The translations under genes and the position numbers were made by a program. 64,000 bases of DNA from an uncultured Parabacteroides sp. (lineage in GTDB: Bacteria; Bacteroidota; Bacteroidia; Bacteroidales; Tannerellaceae). Within the stretch, counting starts at the first letter, position 1. Every line of letters begins with the position of its first letter. Of this stretch, positions 35,980 through 45,503 are shown piece after piece. The notes below the pieces were generated by a model. The model was not told the origin of the DNA and did no database searches. It worked only from the letters and a program-made list of their open reading frames with translations. The stretch is taken from NCBI RefSeq assembly GCF_902493135.1, contig NZ_CABUOD010000014.1, forward strand, positions 1 through 64,000. Reading direction: 5' to 3'.

Positions 35980-38900
35980 ATGAAGAAAAGATTACTTATG
36001 TTGTTCGCCGTCTTTATGGCGGTGACGAGTGTGGGGTGGTTGCAGGCGGCAGATATTTTCTGGACAGTCGATGCAGCTCGTACAGAGGCAGATACCCAAA
36101 AAGCCTTTAAAACATTGAAAGCTGCGGTACAAGCAGCCAATAAATTGGGAGGAACCGATAAGCTTGTTATCACTGTTGCTCCGGGTGATTATAACATCGA
36201 AAGGACTGATGCGACTACCGAAGACGGAAATTATTTGGCTATTACCCGTGACAATGTCGAAATTGTCGGAGGTGGTACAGAGTCTTCAGCTGTAAAGATT
36301 TATTCTTCAACAGATGCTGTTAACGGAAACTGGGTAGACCAGAATCTGATCACGATTCATGGAGATAATGTAAAGATTCAGAATCTAACCATTACTTGTA
36401 AAAAGGAAGTAAACAAGGTGATCGAAGTCTTGGGAGACCATGTGACTTTGAATAATCTTGTATTCAACGCTCCGGAAGGAGAAAAATTTGCAGGATCGAT
36501 CTACTTCAATTCTCCGGCGGATGATACGGAAAAGAATATTGGTACGGCTACGTTGAAGAACTTAGTTCTTAATAACGGACGTATCACATTTACTGGGGCA
36601 GAGAAGGGTACGGTAAATATGGAAAATATTGACATCTATTATAATGAGATGGCTATAACGGCTACAAGCATGAGTGACCTTCAAAAGTATACTCCTTTTG
36701 GGGCAATAGCCAATAAGCCGGAACTTACCATAAATGCAACCCTGCATTCGGTTAATGTATATTTGACAAGCTCCGAAGGTTCCTATAAGTTGGATGCAGC
36801 TACGGTTGCTAATCTGCCGGCTGGTTCTATTTTGAATCTGGGCAAAGGAGAGTATTCTCTTTCGGAACAATTGGTGATCACCAAACCGTTGACATTGGGC
36901 GGATTAAAAAATGAATCAGGAGAGCTTTTGACGACATTGAGTGCAAAATCAGACGTAAGTTGGGCAACAGGTAGCAAAGCCAATCTGATATCCATAGAGG
37001 GAACTGTCGCTACTGATGGTGATTTTGTCATGTTGGCAGATCTTTGTGTTAAAGGATCTAAAGGATCAGGTGTCAATGTTCAATCCAAAATGAAAACGTA
37101 TTTTCAGAATGTTACTTTGGATAGTAATGCAAATGCCGGTCTGCTTGTCCATTCGGAGGTAGAAGCAAGAAGTTTGCATACGAAGGATAATACTTGGGGC
37201 GGTGTAAATGTAGATAAAGGAAGTCCTGAATATCCTCGTAGATTCACTTTCGATGAAAATTCTTCTTTTGCCGAACAATCCAAAATTTGGTCCGAAGATA
37301 CGACAACGGAACCAGCTCAATTGGTTGAAGGTCCTAACGATTGGACTTCCTATGTCGGTGTACAGGGGGCAAGTTCTAAGGAGATGCGCTATTGGACGAA
37401 CTCGAAATTGCAGATGGAATATGTTACAAATTTTTATACAGATAAGACTTTAAGTGAAGGCTATACATTAATATATGCGAATGGTAATCCTGTTACAGTA
37501 GAAGCATCGGGTAACGATAAAGTTAAAATCAGTGCCGGAACAAATGATGTACTGGAAGTCGCAACTGCTAAGAACCCGATTATTTTCGGTGGTGCTAAAT
37601 TTGGTGATGTTGAATCTTCAAATGTAACCATGAAGAGCGGTAAGGTGGAAATGATTATCGGTGGTGGTTATTTAGGAAATGTGAAGAATGCTAATGTTAC
37701 TGTTATTGGTGGCGAGATTATCAATTTGCTGGTTGGCGGAGGCTATGGTCCAAAGCAGGGTTTTGATGCAGCAAAAAGACAAACGGCAGATATTACAGGC
37801 AAAGCAGTCGTTAAAATTGAGAATGCAAAAGTTCGTTATTTAATTTCTGCTGGTTTAATGTATGCTAAAGCAAAAGAAGTGAATGTTGAGATCATTGGGA
37901 ACAACACACAATTAACATATATATTAGGCGGTGGCTATGCTCCGGTTGGTATTGGACAAACAGAACAAACCGACTATGCAACTATTGCTAATGGTGTTGA
38001 AACAACCAACTTTAAGATGACAAATGGTAAAATTGCAGGTGATCTTTTTGTTGGGGGTGGATACAGTTATTCTTATTCAAGAAATGTAACTGCCATATTG
38101 GAGAATGTTGAGTGTGCAGCTCTATTGGGTACAGGTTCTAATGGACGCTCTGATAATGTGAAAATAGAAGCTACTGGCTGTAAGTTTGTAAAAGCAACAA
38201 ATTGGCCTTTAGAAATAGCAGCTGTCAATCGTGGTAAGGTTGGAACAGTAAGTATGGATTTCAAAGGCTGTTCTTTTCCAGAAGATGCTGAAACTAAATA
38301 TGTTTATTTAGGTGCAACTTATCAGTGGCAAACAGGTTCTTACCCTGTTCCGACAGCAGAAAAAATTTCTTTCTCGTTTGATGATAAGTGTACAAATACT
38401 CCCGTTGTTGGTGTAAGTGAGGGTATTCAGAATGTAGTCTTGAATGGTGCTGTAGCTAATGTGGGTTCTTTTAGCCAAAAAGATGCAACTGATATTAAAG
38501 ATTTCACAATTCAGAAAGGAAATGTTTGGGCTTTGAATAAAGGGCTAACCATTGCTGAAGGTTGTAAACTGACAAACAACGGTACATTAAATATCCCGGC
38601 AGCATCCATCATGTCCGCTATCGAAGCCGGAGGTGTTTTGGTTGTCGATACTATATCTACTGCCGTTGTTGCTGAAATGAACAAGGCTACAAGCAAGGCC
38701 GACCTTTCCAGTAAGACTTTCTCTATCGAATGTAAAGACGGCGTTATCGCCTCTAACAAAGAGGTTGCAAAAGAATTATTGAAGGCTGGTAAAGTCGTTA
38801 AGGTATTGAGCTTTGCAAACGACACTTATTCCATTGATTCTTTCCAGACAACATTGGCCAAGATCACTAACCTTCCGGATAGCGTAGTGTTTGGTACGGA

Positions 38901-41900
38901 ACCTATCACGCTGGCATTCAACTTGCCGGGTACGGAAGTTTCGATATCAGGTACGAGTGAAGTCGTAATACTCAATGGTGGCGTTCTGACTATCAAGAAA
39001 CCGGGTACTGTTACTTTTGAATTGAGAGTTAAAAAAGATACGAATGGTGATGGTAAGATAGATGACGCTGATAAAAATAATGGCAACTTCACTTATGACG
39101 AAGATGCCGCCAATAAGCAAACCCTGAAAGTCACCAAACGTAAGGTTACATTGACTGGAGGTTTGAAGGCTACGGATAAAACGTATGATGGCGCGAAGAC
39201 CATAACTCTAACAAAGGAGACATTGAAATTCTCCGGTAAGTTAGGTGATAAGACCGGTTTGGATTTGGCAGCAAGCCCTACTGGTGAACTGGTTGATGCA
39301 AATGCTGGAGAAAACAAAGAGGTCATCGTTACAGCTACTTTAAGTGGTGACTCTGCCGCATTCTACGAACTGGCCCCGATCACATTTGTAAAAGTAAAGG
39401 TTGCTCCGAAAGTTGCAACTGTTACGGCTGCTGCCAAATCGCGTAATTATGGTGAGGAGAACCCTGAATTTACAGCGACAACTACCGATCTGGTTGAAGG
39501 TGACCAACTTGATGGAATCCTGAAATTCACTTGCTCCGCAACCAAAGACTCGTTAGTGAAAGAAGGTGGTTACGATATCATACCTTACGGTCTGACTTCC
39601 GATAACTATGAGATCACTTTTACGAAGGGGACATTGACAGTCAGTGCTGTTAATCCTGTAATCGAACTGACGGAAGCAAAGACCGTGTTGAAGAGTGATA
39701 ATTCGGCTAAGGAAATCCAATTGAAAGCCAAATTGATCCATGCCGGTGGCGCCAAGGCGATTTCTTCTGTTAAGTTTGTTCAGGGAAGCACGGATGTTAC
39801 TGCCACTTTAGGCGATGATGGTTTCTATACCGGTAAGTTTGATGTTTCTGCCGGTACTACTTATTCTGTTAAGGCTTCTGCTACGGCAGGTGACAAGACT
39901 GGAGAAAGTAAAGCGATCACCATTGCTGTTGATGCCTTGACTCCGCAGGTCGTTTCTTTCGGAAAATCTGTTTTGCCTACAATGGTTTATGGTAACGAAA
40001 TGACATTGTCTGCTACAAGCGACAAAAGTGCTGCAACAGGAGCATATACCTATAGCGTAGCTGAGAGCGATCCGGCAACGATTGCAGATGGCAAGCTGAA
40101 AGCTACCGGAGTCGGTAAAGTTACTTTGACTGTAGCACGTGCTGCCGATGCAACTCACTCTGCTGCCGTAGCCACTAAGACAATTGAAATCACTCCGAAA
40201 CCGGTCACTGTTGCGGTAGGTGAAATCACGAAAGTGTATGATGGGACAACAGCTATCACGACACTTCCGACCTTTACATTGTCCGGTGCAGCTAACGGTG
40301 TTGCTGTCAAAACAGAAGGTCTGACGTTGAGCTTCGCAAGCAAGAATGCGAGTGAGAGTGTGAAAGTCCTGATGCCTGAATTGACATTGACGGGTACAGG
40401 TGCAGACAACTACACTCTGATCCAGCCTACAAACGTGACAGGCAAGATCACGAAAGCTCCGCTTTCTGTTAAGGTAAAAGATGTGACCCGCATGTGGAAC
40501 CAGCGTTATACGAAATATGAATTCGAAGCAACAGGCTTGGTGAATGGCGAAACATTGAGCAGTGTTTATACCGGTGCGTTCACTGTTACAGAAGAGGGCA
40601 CTACCTTGAATCTGGCAATGGATGCTGCCAAGTGTACGAACTATGCACTTACGACGGTTTCGGGCATGTTGACAGTAGAGTTGGGTACTCCGAAAGCGGT
40701 CGTCTATGGTACGTCAAGTGACAAAAAGGCAATGATCGTAGATGAAGCCGGTTACACCGGATTGAAAGCTTCTGAAGTAGGAACAGATGGCTATGCTAAT
40801 ATTTTGGATGCAAGTGGCAAGGTGATAGGCCAGAGTTTGAATAAGATTTCTACTTCTTCTGTTACAGCATCTTCGTTTAAAGCGCCTATGCAGACGAAAG
40901 CTGCTGTTGCCGGCAATTGGAATAAGGAAACATTCACGGAAATACCTTACGGTGCTTCTTACGAAGTGACGAAAGTTGGAGATGGTTATACTTATGAATC
41001 GACAAATACCAATGTGTTGGCTGTTTCAACAGATGCTTCATCAGGTGATATCGTTTGTACTCCTGTCGCAACAGGCAAGGCAACGATTCTGGCTATCAGT
41101 GCAGATGAAGTCAAAATCCTGAATCTCGAAGTTGCTCCAGCTGACTTAACGATTAGTGCAACCGGTATGGATAAGACTTACGACGGAACTACTCTTGCCT
41201 CTGGAACGCTTGCATTAAGAGATGTAGATGGAAAGGACGTAGCCCTGGATCTCTCCGGCATTACATTCAACTTTGATGATAAAAAGGCAGGTGAAAACAA
41301 AAAGATCACTCCGTCTCAGCCATTGGTTCTGATCGGAAGTGAAGCTAACAATTATGTCTTGGAAGTAAACCTGACCGGTAAGATCGATATGAAAGAAGTG
41401 ACAGTCGGAACTCCGCTTAGTGCTTACTACAACGGAAAGATAGATATGGAATTGACTGATTATGCATCGAACGACCGCATCAGTGGCGATATTGTTCCGT
41501 TAAAAGTAACTTTTGGAGCTGCTACAGTCGGCGAACAAACAGTAACGCTTAAAATGGGTACGACTGGCGATGCCGGAAATTATACGTTGGCAACCTCTGG
41601 CCAACCAGCGAAAGGCAATATTCTGAAATCGACAGTGGTTGCCGTATTGCCGGAAGGCGCTTCTTCTGCAAGCGACCTGAAGAGCAAAATCAAGTTGACA
41701 ATCCGTGAAACAGGTGAAACCGTTACAAGTAGTGCAATCGGCTTTAATCCAACAGTTACTTCCGAAGGCAGTGGCAGCAGTGCGGTTTATTACGTAAACG
41801 GTGGTGAAACAGACAACTATTCTGTCGTCTACGACAAGAACCAGATCGGCTTCAAGTCCTCAGGAAGCAATCCTCCTTCCGGTGGCGATGAAGATGAAAC

Positions 41901-42369
41901 CGTTACGATCTCTTTGGATGCGACTTCGAAGACGTTGCCGCGTACGGAAGAGTTTGTTTTGAAAGCAACTGTTTCTCCTTCCGGTAAAACAGTAACATGG
42001 AGCAGCAGCGATCCGACGATCGCCAGTGTGACAGCCGATGGCAACAAGGCAACCGTCAAGGGTCTTAAAGTCGGGACGGCTACGATCACAGCCAAGATCG
42101 GTGACGTGACCGCAACTTGCCAGGTGACGGTAAACTTCGCAACCGGCCTCGAAGAAGCCCTTGCCAATACGGAAGTGTTTGGAAGAAAGGGGAATATTTA
42201 TGTGAATCCGATTCAGCCGCTGCAGGTGACCGTTGTGAACATGATCGGTAAGATCGTCTACAATGCACGTATCAGTGGCAATACGCAAATACCGGTAACA
42301 AAGGGCATTTACATTGTGAAATTAACCAATGCCGGCAATTCTATTGTTACCAAGGTTAATGTATACTAA
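35980..42369 (+). CDS. Giant secreted surface protein with YDG/MBG and Ig-like repeats
   Basis: 2129 residues with a signal peptide (MKKRLLMLFAVFMAVTS, to about residue 23). Residues about 25-900 look like a right-handed beta-helix (repeated short strands such as VKIQNLTITC, VTLNNLVFN, and later Gly-rich GGGYLGNVKNANV and GGGYSYSYSRNV turns). Then come three YDG-type units (DKTYDGAK, TKVYDGTT, DKTYDGTT), MBG-like repeats and a BIG2 domain near 1970-2050 (TVTWSSSDPTIASV). The last 70 residues (NPIQPLQVTVVNMIGKIVY, then ITKGIYIVKL-like) match a T9SS/DUF6383-type anchor. It is probably displayed on the cell surface as an adhesin or glycan-facing scaffold; no enzyme motif was recognised. Codon use is even across its length. 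Confidence 0.8.
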   Translation: MKKRLLMLFAVFMAVTSVGWLQAADIFWTVDAARTEADTQKAFKTLKAAVQAANKLGGTDKLVITVAPGDYNIERTDATTEDGNYLAITRDNVEIVGGGTESSAVKIYSSTDAVNGNWVDQNLITIHGDNVKIQNLTITCKKEVNKVIEVLGDHVTLNNLVFNAPEGEKFAGSIYFNSPADDTEKNIGTATLKNLVLNNGRITFTGAEKGTVNMENIDIYYNEMAITATSMSDLQKYTPFGAIANKPELTINATLHSVNVYLTSSEGSYKLDAATVANLPAGSILNLGKGEYSLSEQLVITKPLTLGGLKNESGELLTTLSAKSDVSWATGSKANLISIEGTVATDGDFVMLADLCVKGSKGSGVNVQSKMKTYFQNVTLDSNANAGLLVHSEVEARSLHTKDNTWGGVNVDKGSPEYPRRFTFDENSSFAEQSKIWSEDTTTEPAQLVEGPNDWTSYVGVQGASSKEMRYWTNSKLQMEYVTNFYTDKTLSEGYTLIYANGNPVTVEASGNDKVKISAGTNDVLEVATAKNPIIFGGAKFGDVESSNVTMKSGKVEMIIGGGYLGNVKNANVTVIGGEIINLLVGGGYGPKQGFDAAKRQTADITGKAVVKIENAKVRYLISAGLMYAKAKEVNVEIIGNNTQLTYILGGGYAPVGIGQTEQTDYATIANGVETTNFKMTNGKIAGDLFVGGGYSYSYSRNVTAILENVECAALLGTGSNGRSDNVKIEATGCKFVKATNWPLEIAAVNRGKVGTVSMDFKGCSFPEDAETKYVYLGATYQWQTGSYPVPTAEKISFSFDDKCTNTPVVGVSEGIQNVVLNGAVANVGSFSQKDATDIKDFTIQKGNVWALNKGLTIAEGCKLTNNGTLNIPAASIMSAIEAGGVLVVDTISTAVVAEMNKATSKADLSSKTFSIECKDGVIASNKEVAKELLKAGKVVKVLSFANDTYSIDSFQTTLAKITNLPDSVVFGTEPITLAFNLPGTEVSISGTSEVVILNGGVLTIKKPGTVTFELRVKKDTNGDGKIDDADKNNGNFTYDEDAANKQTLKVTKRKVTLTGGLKATDKTYDGAKTITLTKETLKFSGKLGDKTGLDLAASPTGELVDANAGENKEVIVTATLSGDSAAFYELAPITFVKVKVAPKVATVTAAAKSRNYGEENPEFTATTTDLVEGDQLDGILKFTCSATKDSLVKEGGYDIIPYGLTSDNYEITFTKGTLTVSAVNPVIELTEAKTVLKSDNSAKEIQLKAKLIHAGGAKAISSVKFVQGSTDVTATLGDDGFYTGKFDVSAGTTYSVKASATAGDKTGESKAITIAVDALTPQVVSFGKSVLPTMVYGNEMTLSATSDKSAATGAYTYSVAESDPATIADGKLKATGVGKVTLTVARAADATHSAAVATKTIEITPKPVTVAVGEITKVYDGTTAITTLPTFTLSGAANGVAVKTEGLTLSFASKNASESVKVLMPELTLTGTGADNYTLIQPTNVTGKITKAPLSVKVKDVTRMWNQRYTKYEFEATGLVNGETLSSVYTGAFTVTEEGTTLNLAMDAAKCTNYALTTVSGMLTVELGTPKAVVYGTSSDKKAMIVDEAGYTGLKASEVGTDGYANILDASGKVIGQSLNKISTSSVTASSFKAPMQTKAAVAGNWNKETFTEIPYGASYEVTKVGDGYTYESTNTNVLAVSTDASSGDIVCTPVATGKATILAISADEVKILNLEVAPADLTISATGMDKTYDGTTLASGTLALRDVDGKDVALDLSGITFNFDDKKAGENKKITPSQPLVLIGSEANNYVLEVNLTGKIDMKEVTVGTPLSAYYNGKIDMELTDYASNDRISGDIVPLKVTFGAATVGEQTVTLKMGTTGDAGNYTLATSGQPAKGNILKSTVVAVLPEGASSASDLKSKIKLTIRETGETVTSSAIGFNPTVTSEGSGSSAVYYVNGGETDNYSVVYDKNQIGFKSSGSNPPSGGDEDETVTISLDATSKTLPRTEEFVLKATVSPSGKTVTWSSSDPTIASVTADGNKATVKGLKVGTATITAKIGDVTATCQVTVNFATGLEEALANTEVFGRKGNIYVNPIQPLQVTVVNMIGKIVYNARISGNTQIPVTKGIYIVKLTNAGNSIVTKVNVY

Positions 42370-42404
42370 TCCATTATGTATAGAGAGTTTTAGTATTGAA
42401 TGAG

Positions 42405-42434
42405 AAAGGGCGTCCGCGAGGATGCCCTTTTTTT
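42405..42434 (+). terminator. Intrinsic terminator of the giant gene
   Basis: AAAGGGCGTCC, loop GCGA, GGATGCCCTTT, then a T-run. It lies 36 nt after the stop codon. Confidence 0.85.
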
Positions 42435-42470
42435 ATATCCCTGCCCGTACACAAATCCCCCTAACACAAA

Positions 42471-42502
42471 AAAGAGAGCCTCTTTTCAAAGAAACTCTCT
42501 TT
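42471..42502. repeat. Inverted repeat (AAAGAGAG/CTCTCTTT)
   Basis: Perfect 8-bp arms with a 16-nt loop, in the 320-bp gene-free stretch between the giant gene and the antitoxin gene. Its role is unclear; it could be a second terminator. Confidence 0.45.
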
Positions 42503-42594
42503 ACATATATACCTACCCTTGCAAGAACTTGTATTCTTGAACTTCGTTTTTTCTTCATAGTCAAGACTTTTTGTGTTAAACATTAAGTAACAAC

Positions 42595-42630
42595 AAAGGT
42601 AGAAAAGATATCAAACCTTTTCTACCTTTT
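42595..42630. terminator. Terminator-like hairpin near the antitoxin end
   Basis: Perfect 13-bp arms (AAAGGTAGAAAAG 42595-42607 and its complement 42617-42629) with a 9-nt loop. A-rich and T-rich flanks allow termination on either strand, so it probably ends the minus-strand toxin-antitoxin transcript. Confidence 0.6.
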
Positions 42631-42690
42631 CAGTCTATTTTTTGATAGAGATGGGGTTATGCCTCATCCTATATGCTTAGGGAAAACGAT

Positions 42691-42996
42691 CTACATAGGA
42701 CGCAGTTCCACCGTTAATCCCATTGCGGCAGCTATACGGTATAGGGTGGAGACGGTAGGAACAGTCAATCCTCTTTCGATTCTTGAAATATACCCTTTGT
42801 CCGCACCTATGCGCTTAGCAAGCTCTGCTTGCGTTAGTCTTGCATTCTTGCGGGCATCCAACAGGATTTGGGCGTTATATTCCTCCCATGCCTTTTCAAC
42901 AGCTTTCTCCCGTTCAGGAGTGCCTATTTCTCCAAATTCTCTCGCGAGTTCGGCACTTACATCATAGATCTCATCATTCTTGCTCATAATATTCAT
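42691..42996 (-). CDS. XRE-family antitoxin (HigA-like)
   Basis: 101 residues. An acidic N-terminal part (residues 1-45) precedes an XRE helix-turn-helix: ARLTQAELAKRIGADKGYISRIERG, then PTVSTLYRIAAAMGL. The start codon lies inside the end of the toxin reading frame, the toxin-first order typical of HigBA-type pairs. The protein would bind the toxin through its N-terminus and repress the shared promoter at 43303-43333 through the HTH. The antitoxin frame is intact, whereas the toxin is frameshifted, so it may now act only as a repressor or protect against related toxins. Confidence 0.85.
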   Translation of the reverse strand: MNIMSKNDEIYDVSAELAREFGEIGTPEREKAVEKAWEEYNAQILLDARKNARLTQAELAKRIGADKGYISRIERGLTVPTVSTLYRIAAAMGLTVELRPM

Positions 42997-43298
42997 TTTT
43001 TAATCTGATCGCTTTTTCGATTTCGCTATTAGGGGTTTTCTGTGTTTTCTTCTTGAAGCAGTTGAATAACACGACTATTGTGTCTCCGTCATAGATGAAA
43101 AAGATGCGAAACTCATTATTGCCATTAGTTTACCCGAAATTCATAAACTCCATCTCTTATGTATTTGATGTAATGGCTTGGTATTCTATCTTCTGTTTCA
43201 AACAACAATAAAGCTTGCCTTACTTTTTTGCGTTCTTGCTTTGACAGTTTAGGCATAAAATCTGGATAATACCCTTTGTATGCGATTATCTTTTTCAT
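42974..43298 (-). pseudogene. RelE/HigB-type toxin, frameshifted by one extra base
   Basis: From ATG 43298 the frame reads MKKIIAYKGYYPDFMPKL and on to DGVYEFRVN, then hits TAA. One base out, the frame continues as GNNEFRIFFIYDGDTIVVLF and KKKTQKTPNSEIEKAI to the stop at 42974-42976, exactly the conserved RelE/HigB end. Removing one A from TAAT (giving Tyr) restores a continuous toxin of about 107 residues. RelE/HigB toxins cut ribosome-bound mRNA; this copy lacks the C-terminal catalytic half in its present frame. It overlaps the start of the antitoxin gene. Confidence 0.85.
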
Positions 43299-43302
43299 GG
43301 GA

Positions 43303-43333
43303 CAAATATAATGTAAGTTATATATATGTACAA
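43303..43333 (-). promoter_or_regulatory. Promoter of the toxin-antitoxin pair
   Basis: On the minus strand: TTG (43331-43333), 20 nt, TATATTTG (43303-43310). The -7 box ends only 4 nt before the toxin ATG, so the toxin message would be nearly leaderless. Confidence 0.6.
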
Positions 43334-43365
43334 CTTTTGTTGATGTTTTATTGACGTTTTATTTA

Positions 43366-44910
43366 TTAATTTCTCTCATCCGGCCAAGGGCAAGCCTTCC
43401 CTGTCGCCTTGAAAGACGGACGTTGGGCGTCTACTTTGCGGAGGTGGTCGCCGAGTTCTTTGGAGAGACGTTTGACGATTTCCGGGTGACGGGTGCTAAG
43501 GTCGTTCTTTTCGCCGATGTCGTCGGAGATGTTGAACAGCTCTTTCTTACCGGTGCCGTAATAGTAAATCAGCTTCCAGTCGCCATTGCGGACCGCACAG
43601 TTGAAGTTGATGCCCGGACCGTCGTTGCCCCAGTTGTTCGGCATATTCCAGAAGAGGGAACGCCCTTTGGAAGGATCGCCCGTCCCGATGAGCAGAGGAA
43701 CGAAACTGATGCCGTCGATCGGTTGCACCGTCTCGTAGTCCTTCACTCCGGCCATTTCCAGAATAGTCGGGTAGAAATCTTCTATCAGCAGGTATTTGTC
43801 GCAACGGGTATTCGGTTGGGCTACTCCCGGCCAACTGACGATCATCGGTTCGCGGATTCCCCCTTCGCAAAGCGAGCCTTTACCGCTCAGCAACGGGTAG
43901 TTCTGCGTATGCAGCGGACCATCCCTCCAGGCTGATTCAGAGGCAAGGCCGCCGTTATCGCTCATGAAGAGGATGATCGTATTGTCCGCCTCCCCGTTCT
44001 TTTCCAGCCAGTCCATCAGGTCGCCCAAGCTCTTGTCCATTCCTTCGATCAGGGTGGCGTAGGCAGCCTCATGATCCGTCATTCCTTTCTTCTTGTATTT
44101 CTCGTAGAAGCGCATGTCTTTGTTCAGCGGGATATGGATGGCATAGTGGGACATGTAGAGATAGAACGGCTGGTTGTATTTCTTCGCCTTGTCGAGCGCC
44201 TTGATCGCCTCCAATGTCAAGGCTTCGGTAGCGAATGTCTCCGTGCCCCAATACTTTTCGAGGCCGGGGATGGACATCAGCGAAGTTGGTTTGCCATCCT
44301 TCGTATGGCCGTAATTCTCTTCGCCTAAATAGCTTGCCAGACCGCCGGCGGCATGACCGGCAATGTTGACTTCGAATCCCCAGTGGTGCGGGTCCTCTCC
44401 CGGAGTGTCGATCGCGCCGAAATGGGCCTTTCCGCAGTGGATCGTGTGGTAGCCGCTGTTCTTCAGGAGTTGGACGAAAGAAGTCCCGACGAAGGTGTTG
44501 TTGGTCCCCGGAACCTGGCTGACGCCGTTATAGTTCCAGTCCGGTATGTCGAGCAGGCTGTCTTTGCGGTCGGTCGTCTTGTTCTTCTGGAGCGTCCAGT
44601 TGGTGACACGGTGGCGGGCGGCATTCGTCCCGGTGATCAGGCTGCAACGGGACGGGGAACTGATGCTACTGGCATACGCTTCGGTGAACATGACTCCCTG
44701 GCGGGCGAGGCGTTCCATGTTGGGCGTCTCGTAGACTTCGTTATAATGTGTCTTTTCTGTCCAGAAGGGCAGGGAAGTGTCTTCCCATCCCATATCGTCA
44801 ACCATAAAGAGGATGATGTTCGGCCGTTTGGCAGGTTGGTCGGCTGCCTGCATGTTTCCTGTCTGGAAAGCGGGAAGGATTGCTAAAGGCAATAAAATTC
44901 GTTTGTCCAT
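43366..44910 (-). CDS. Serine-type sulfatase
   Basis: 514 residues with a signal peptide (about 1-22, ending QAAD). The arylsulfatase fold starts with metal ligands D38-D39 (FMVDDMGW). The modification motif is S84-S-P-S-R88 followed by CSLITG, so the catalytic formylglycine comes from a serine and needs an anaerobic sulfatase-maturating radical SAM enzyme; none is encoded in this window. Later conserved parts are present (GKAHFG, DNGG near residue 315, and GKGSLCEGGIREP). It probably removes sulfate from host or dietary glycans in the periplasm. It stands alone here, not next to a glycan-uptake pair; the true substrate cannot be told from the sequence. Confidence 0.92.
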   Translation of the reverse strand: MDKRILLPLAILPAFQTGNMQAADQPAKRPNIILFMVDDMGWEDTSLPFWTEKTHYNEVYETPNMERLARQGVMFTEAYASSISSPSRCSLITGTNAARHRVTNWTLQKNKTTDRKDSLLDIPDWNYNGVSQVPGTNNTFVGTSFVQLLKNSGYHTIHCGKAHFGAIDTPGEDPHHWGFEVNIAGHAAGGLASYLGEENYGHTKDGKPTSLMSIPGLEKYWGTETFATEALTLEAIKALDKAKKYNQPFYLYMSHYAIHIPLNKDMRFYEKYKKKGMTDHEAAYATLIEGMDKSLGDLMDWLEKNGEADNTIILFMSDNGGLASESAWRDGPLHTQNYPLLSGKGSLCEGGIREPMIVSWPGVAQPNTRCDKYLLIEDFYPTILEMAGVKDYETVQPIDGISFVPLLIGTGDPSKGRSLFWNMPNNWGNDGPGINFNCAVRNGDWKLIYYYGTGKKELFNISDDIGEKNDLSTRHPEIVKRLSKELGDHLRKVDAQRPSFKATGKACPWPDERN

Positions 44911-44958
44911 CTTTTTTGTGTTTTTCGGTTTATATTCCTGTGAAAGTCACGAATATGA

Positions 44959-44966
44959 CAAAGGTA
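44959..44966 (-). promoter_or_regulatory. -7 element of the sulfatase gene
   Basis: Minus-strand TACCTTTG, 49 nt before the start codon. No clear -33 box. Confidence 0.5.
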
Positions 44967-45052
44967 CGCTTTACAGAAGAAATGGAAGAGGCTTCGGAAT
45001 CCTTTAGTGAATATTTGCATTTTGAGGGCTATATATTAAATTATTGCTAAAT

Positions 45053-45068
45053 ATAGTAGTTTAACTAT
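45053..45068. promoter_or_regulatory. Candidate BlaI operator
   Basis: ATAGT-N6-ACTAT dyad just upstream of the promoter of the BlaI-type repressor gene. BlaI/MecI proteins bind short dyads and repress themselves; the match is by position and symmetry only. Confidence 0.3.
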
Positions 45069-45077
45069 TTATCGTAG

Positions 45078-45107
45078 TTGTATTATTGCACTTTATAGTT
45101 ATCTTTG
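45078..45107 (+). promoter_or_regulatory. Promoter of the BlaI-M56 pair
   Basis: TTG at 45078-45080, 19 nt, TATCTTTG at 45100-45107. The BlaI start codon is 29 nt downstream. Confidence 0.65.
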
Positions 45108-45136
45108 AGCATTCACCTGATAAATGAACATCGAAT

Positions 45137-45502
45137 ATGAAGAAACTGACTCCCAAAGAAGAAGATATCCTGAGTTATTTCTGGACGAACGGCCCGTTGT
45201 TTATCCGTGAGTTATTGGAATTGCAGGAAGAGCCTAAGCCGCACTACAACACGTTGTCCACGATCGTACGAGTGCTGGAAGAGAAAGGCTATATCGGGTA
45301 TCGCCCGTATGGAAACACCTATCAGTATTATGCGTTGGTTTCGGAAGAGGAATACCGGAACAAGACGTTGAAGAACGTGGTAAGCCGCTATTTCGGCGAT
45401 TCCTATACGCGTGTCGTTTCTTCGCTGATAGACCGTGACGAACTGTCGGTCGAGGAATTGGAAGAATTGCTACAGCAGATCAAGAACCGTAAAAATAAAT
45501 GA
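45137..45502 (+). CDS. BlaI/MecI-family transcriptional repressor
   Basis: 121 residues forming a winged helix (KLTPKEEDILSYFW, then HYNTLSTIVRVLEEKGYIGYRPYGNTYQYYAL) and a C-terminal dimerisation helix pair. Such repressors are inactivated by proteolysis triggered by a membrane M56 sensor, and that partner gene starts 1 nt after this stop. In staphylococci the pair controls beta-lactam resistance, but in Bacteroidetes BlaI/M56 pairs are widespread and usually not next to a beta-lactamase; none is present here. The regulated genes are unknown and may be the pair itself. Confidence 0.92.
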   Translation: MKKLTPKEEDILSYFWTNGPLFIRELLELQEEPKPHYNTLSTIVRVLEEKGYIGYRPYGNTYQYYALVSEEEYRNKTLKNVVSRYFGDSYTRVVSSLIDRDELSVEELEELLQQIKNRKNK

Positions 45503-45503
45503 G

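Noticed and set aside
42370..42690. Insertion-sequence ends
   Set aside because: The inverted repeats here are hairpins followed by T- or A-runs, with no transposase or target duplication.
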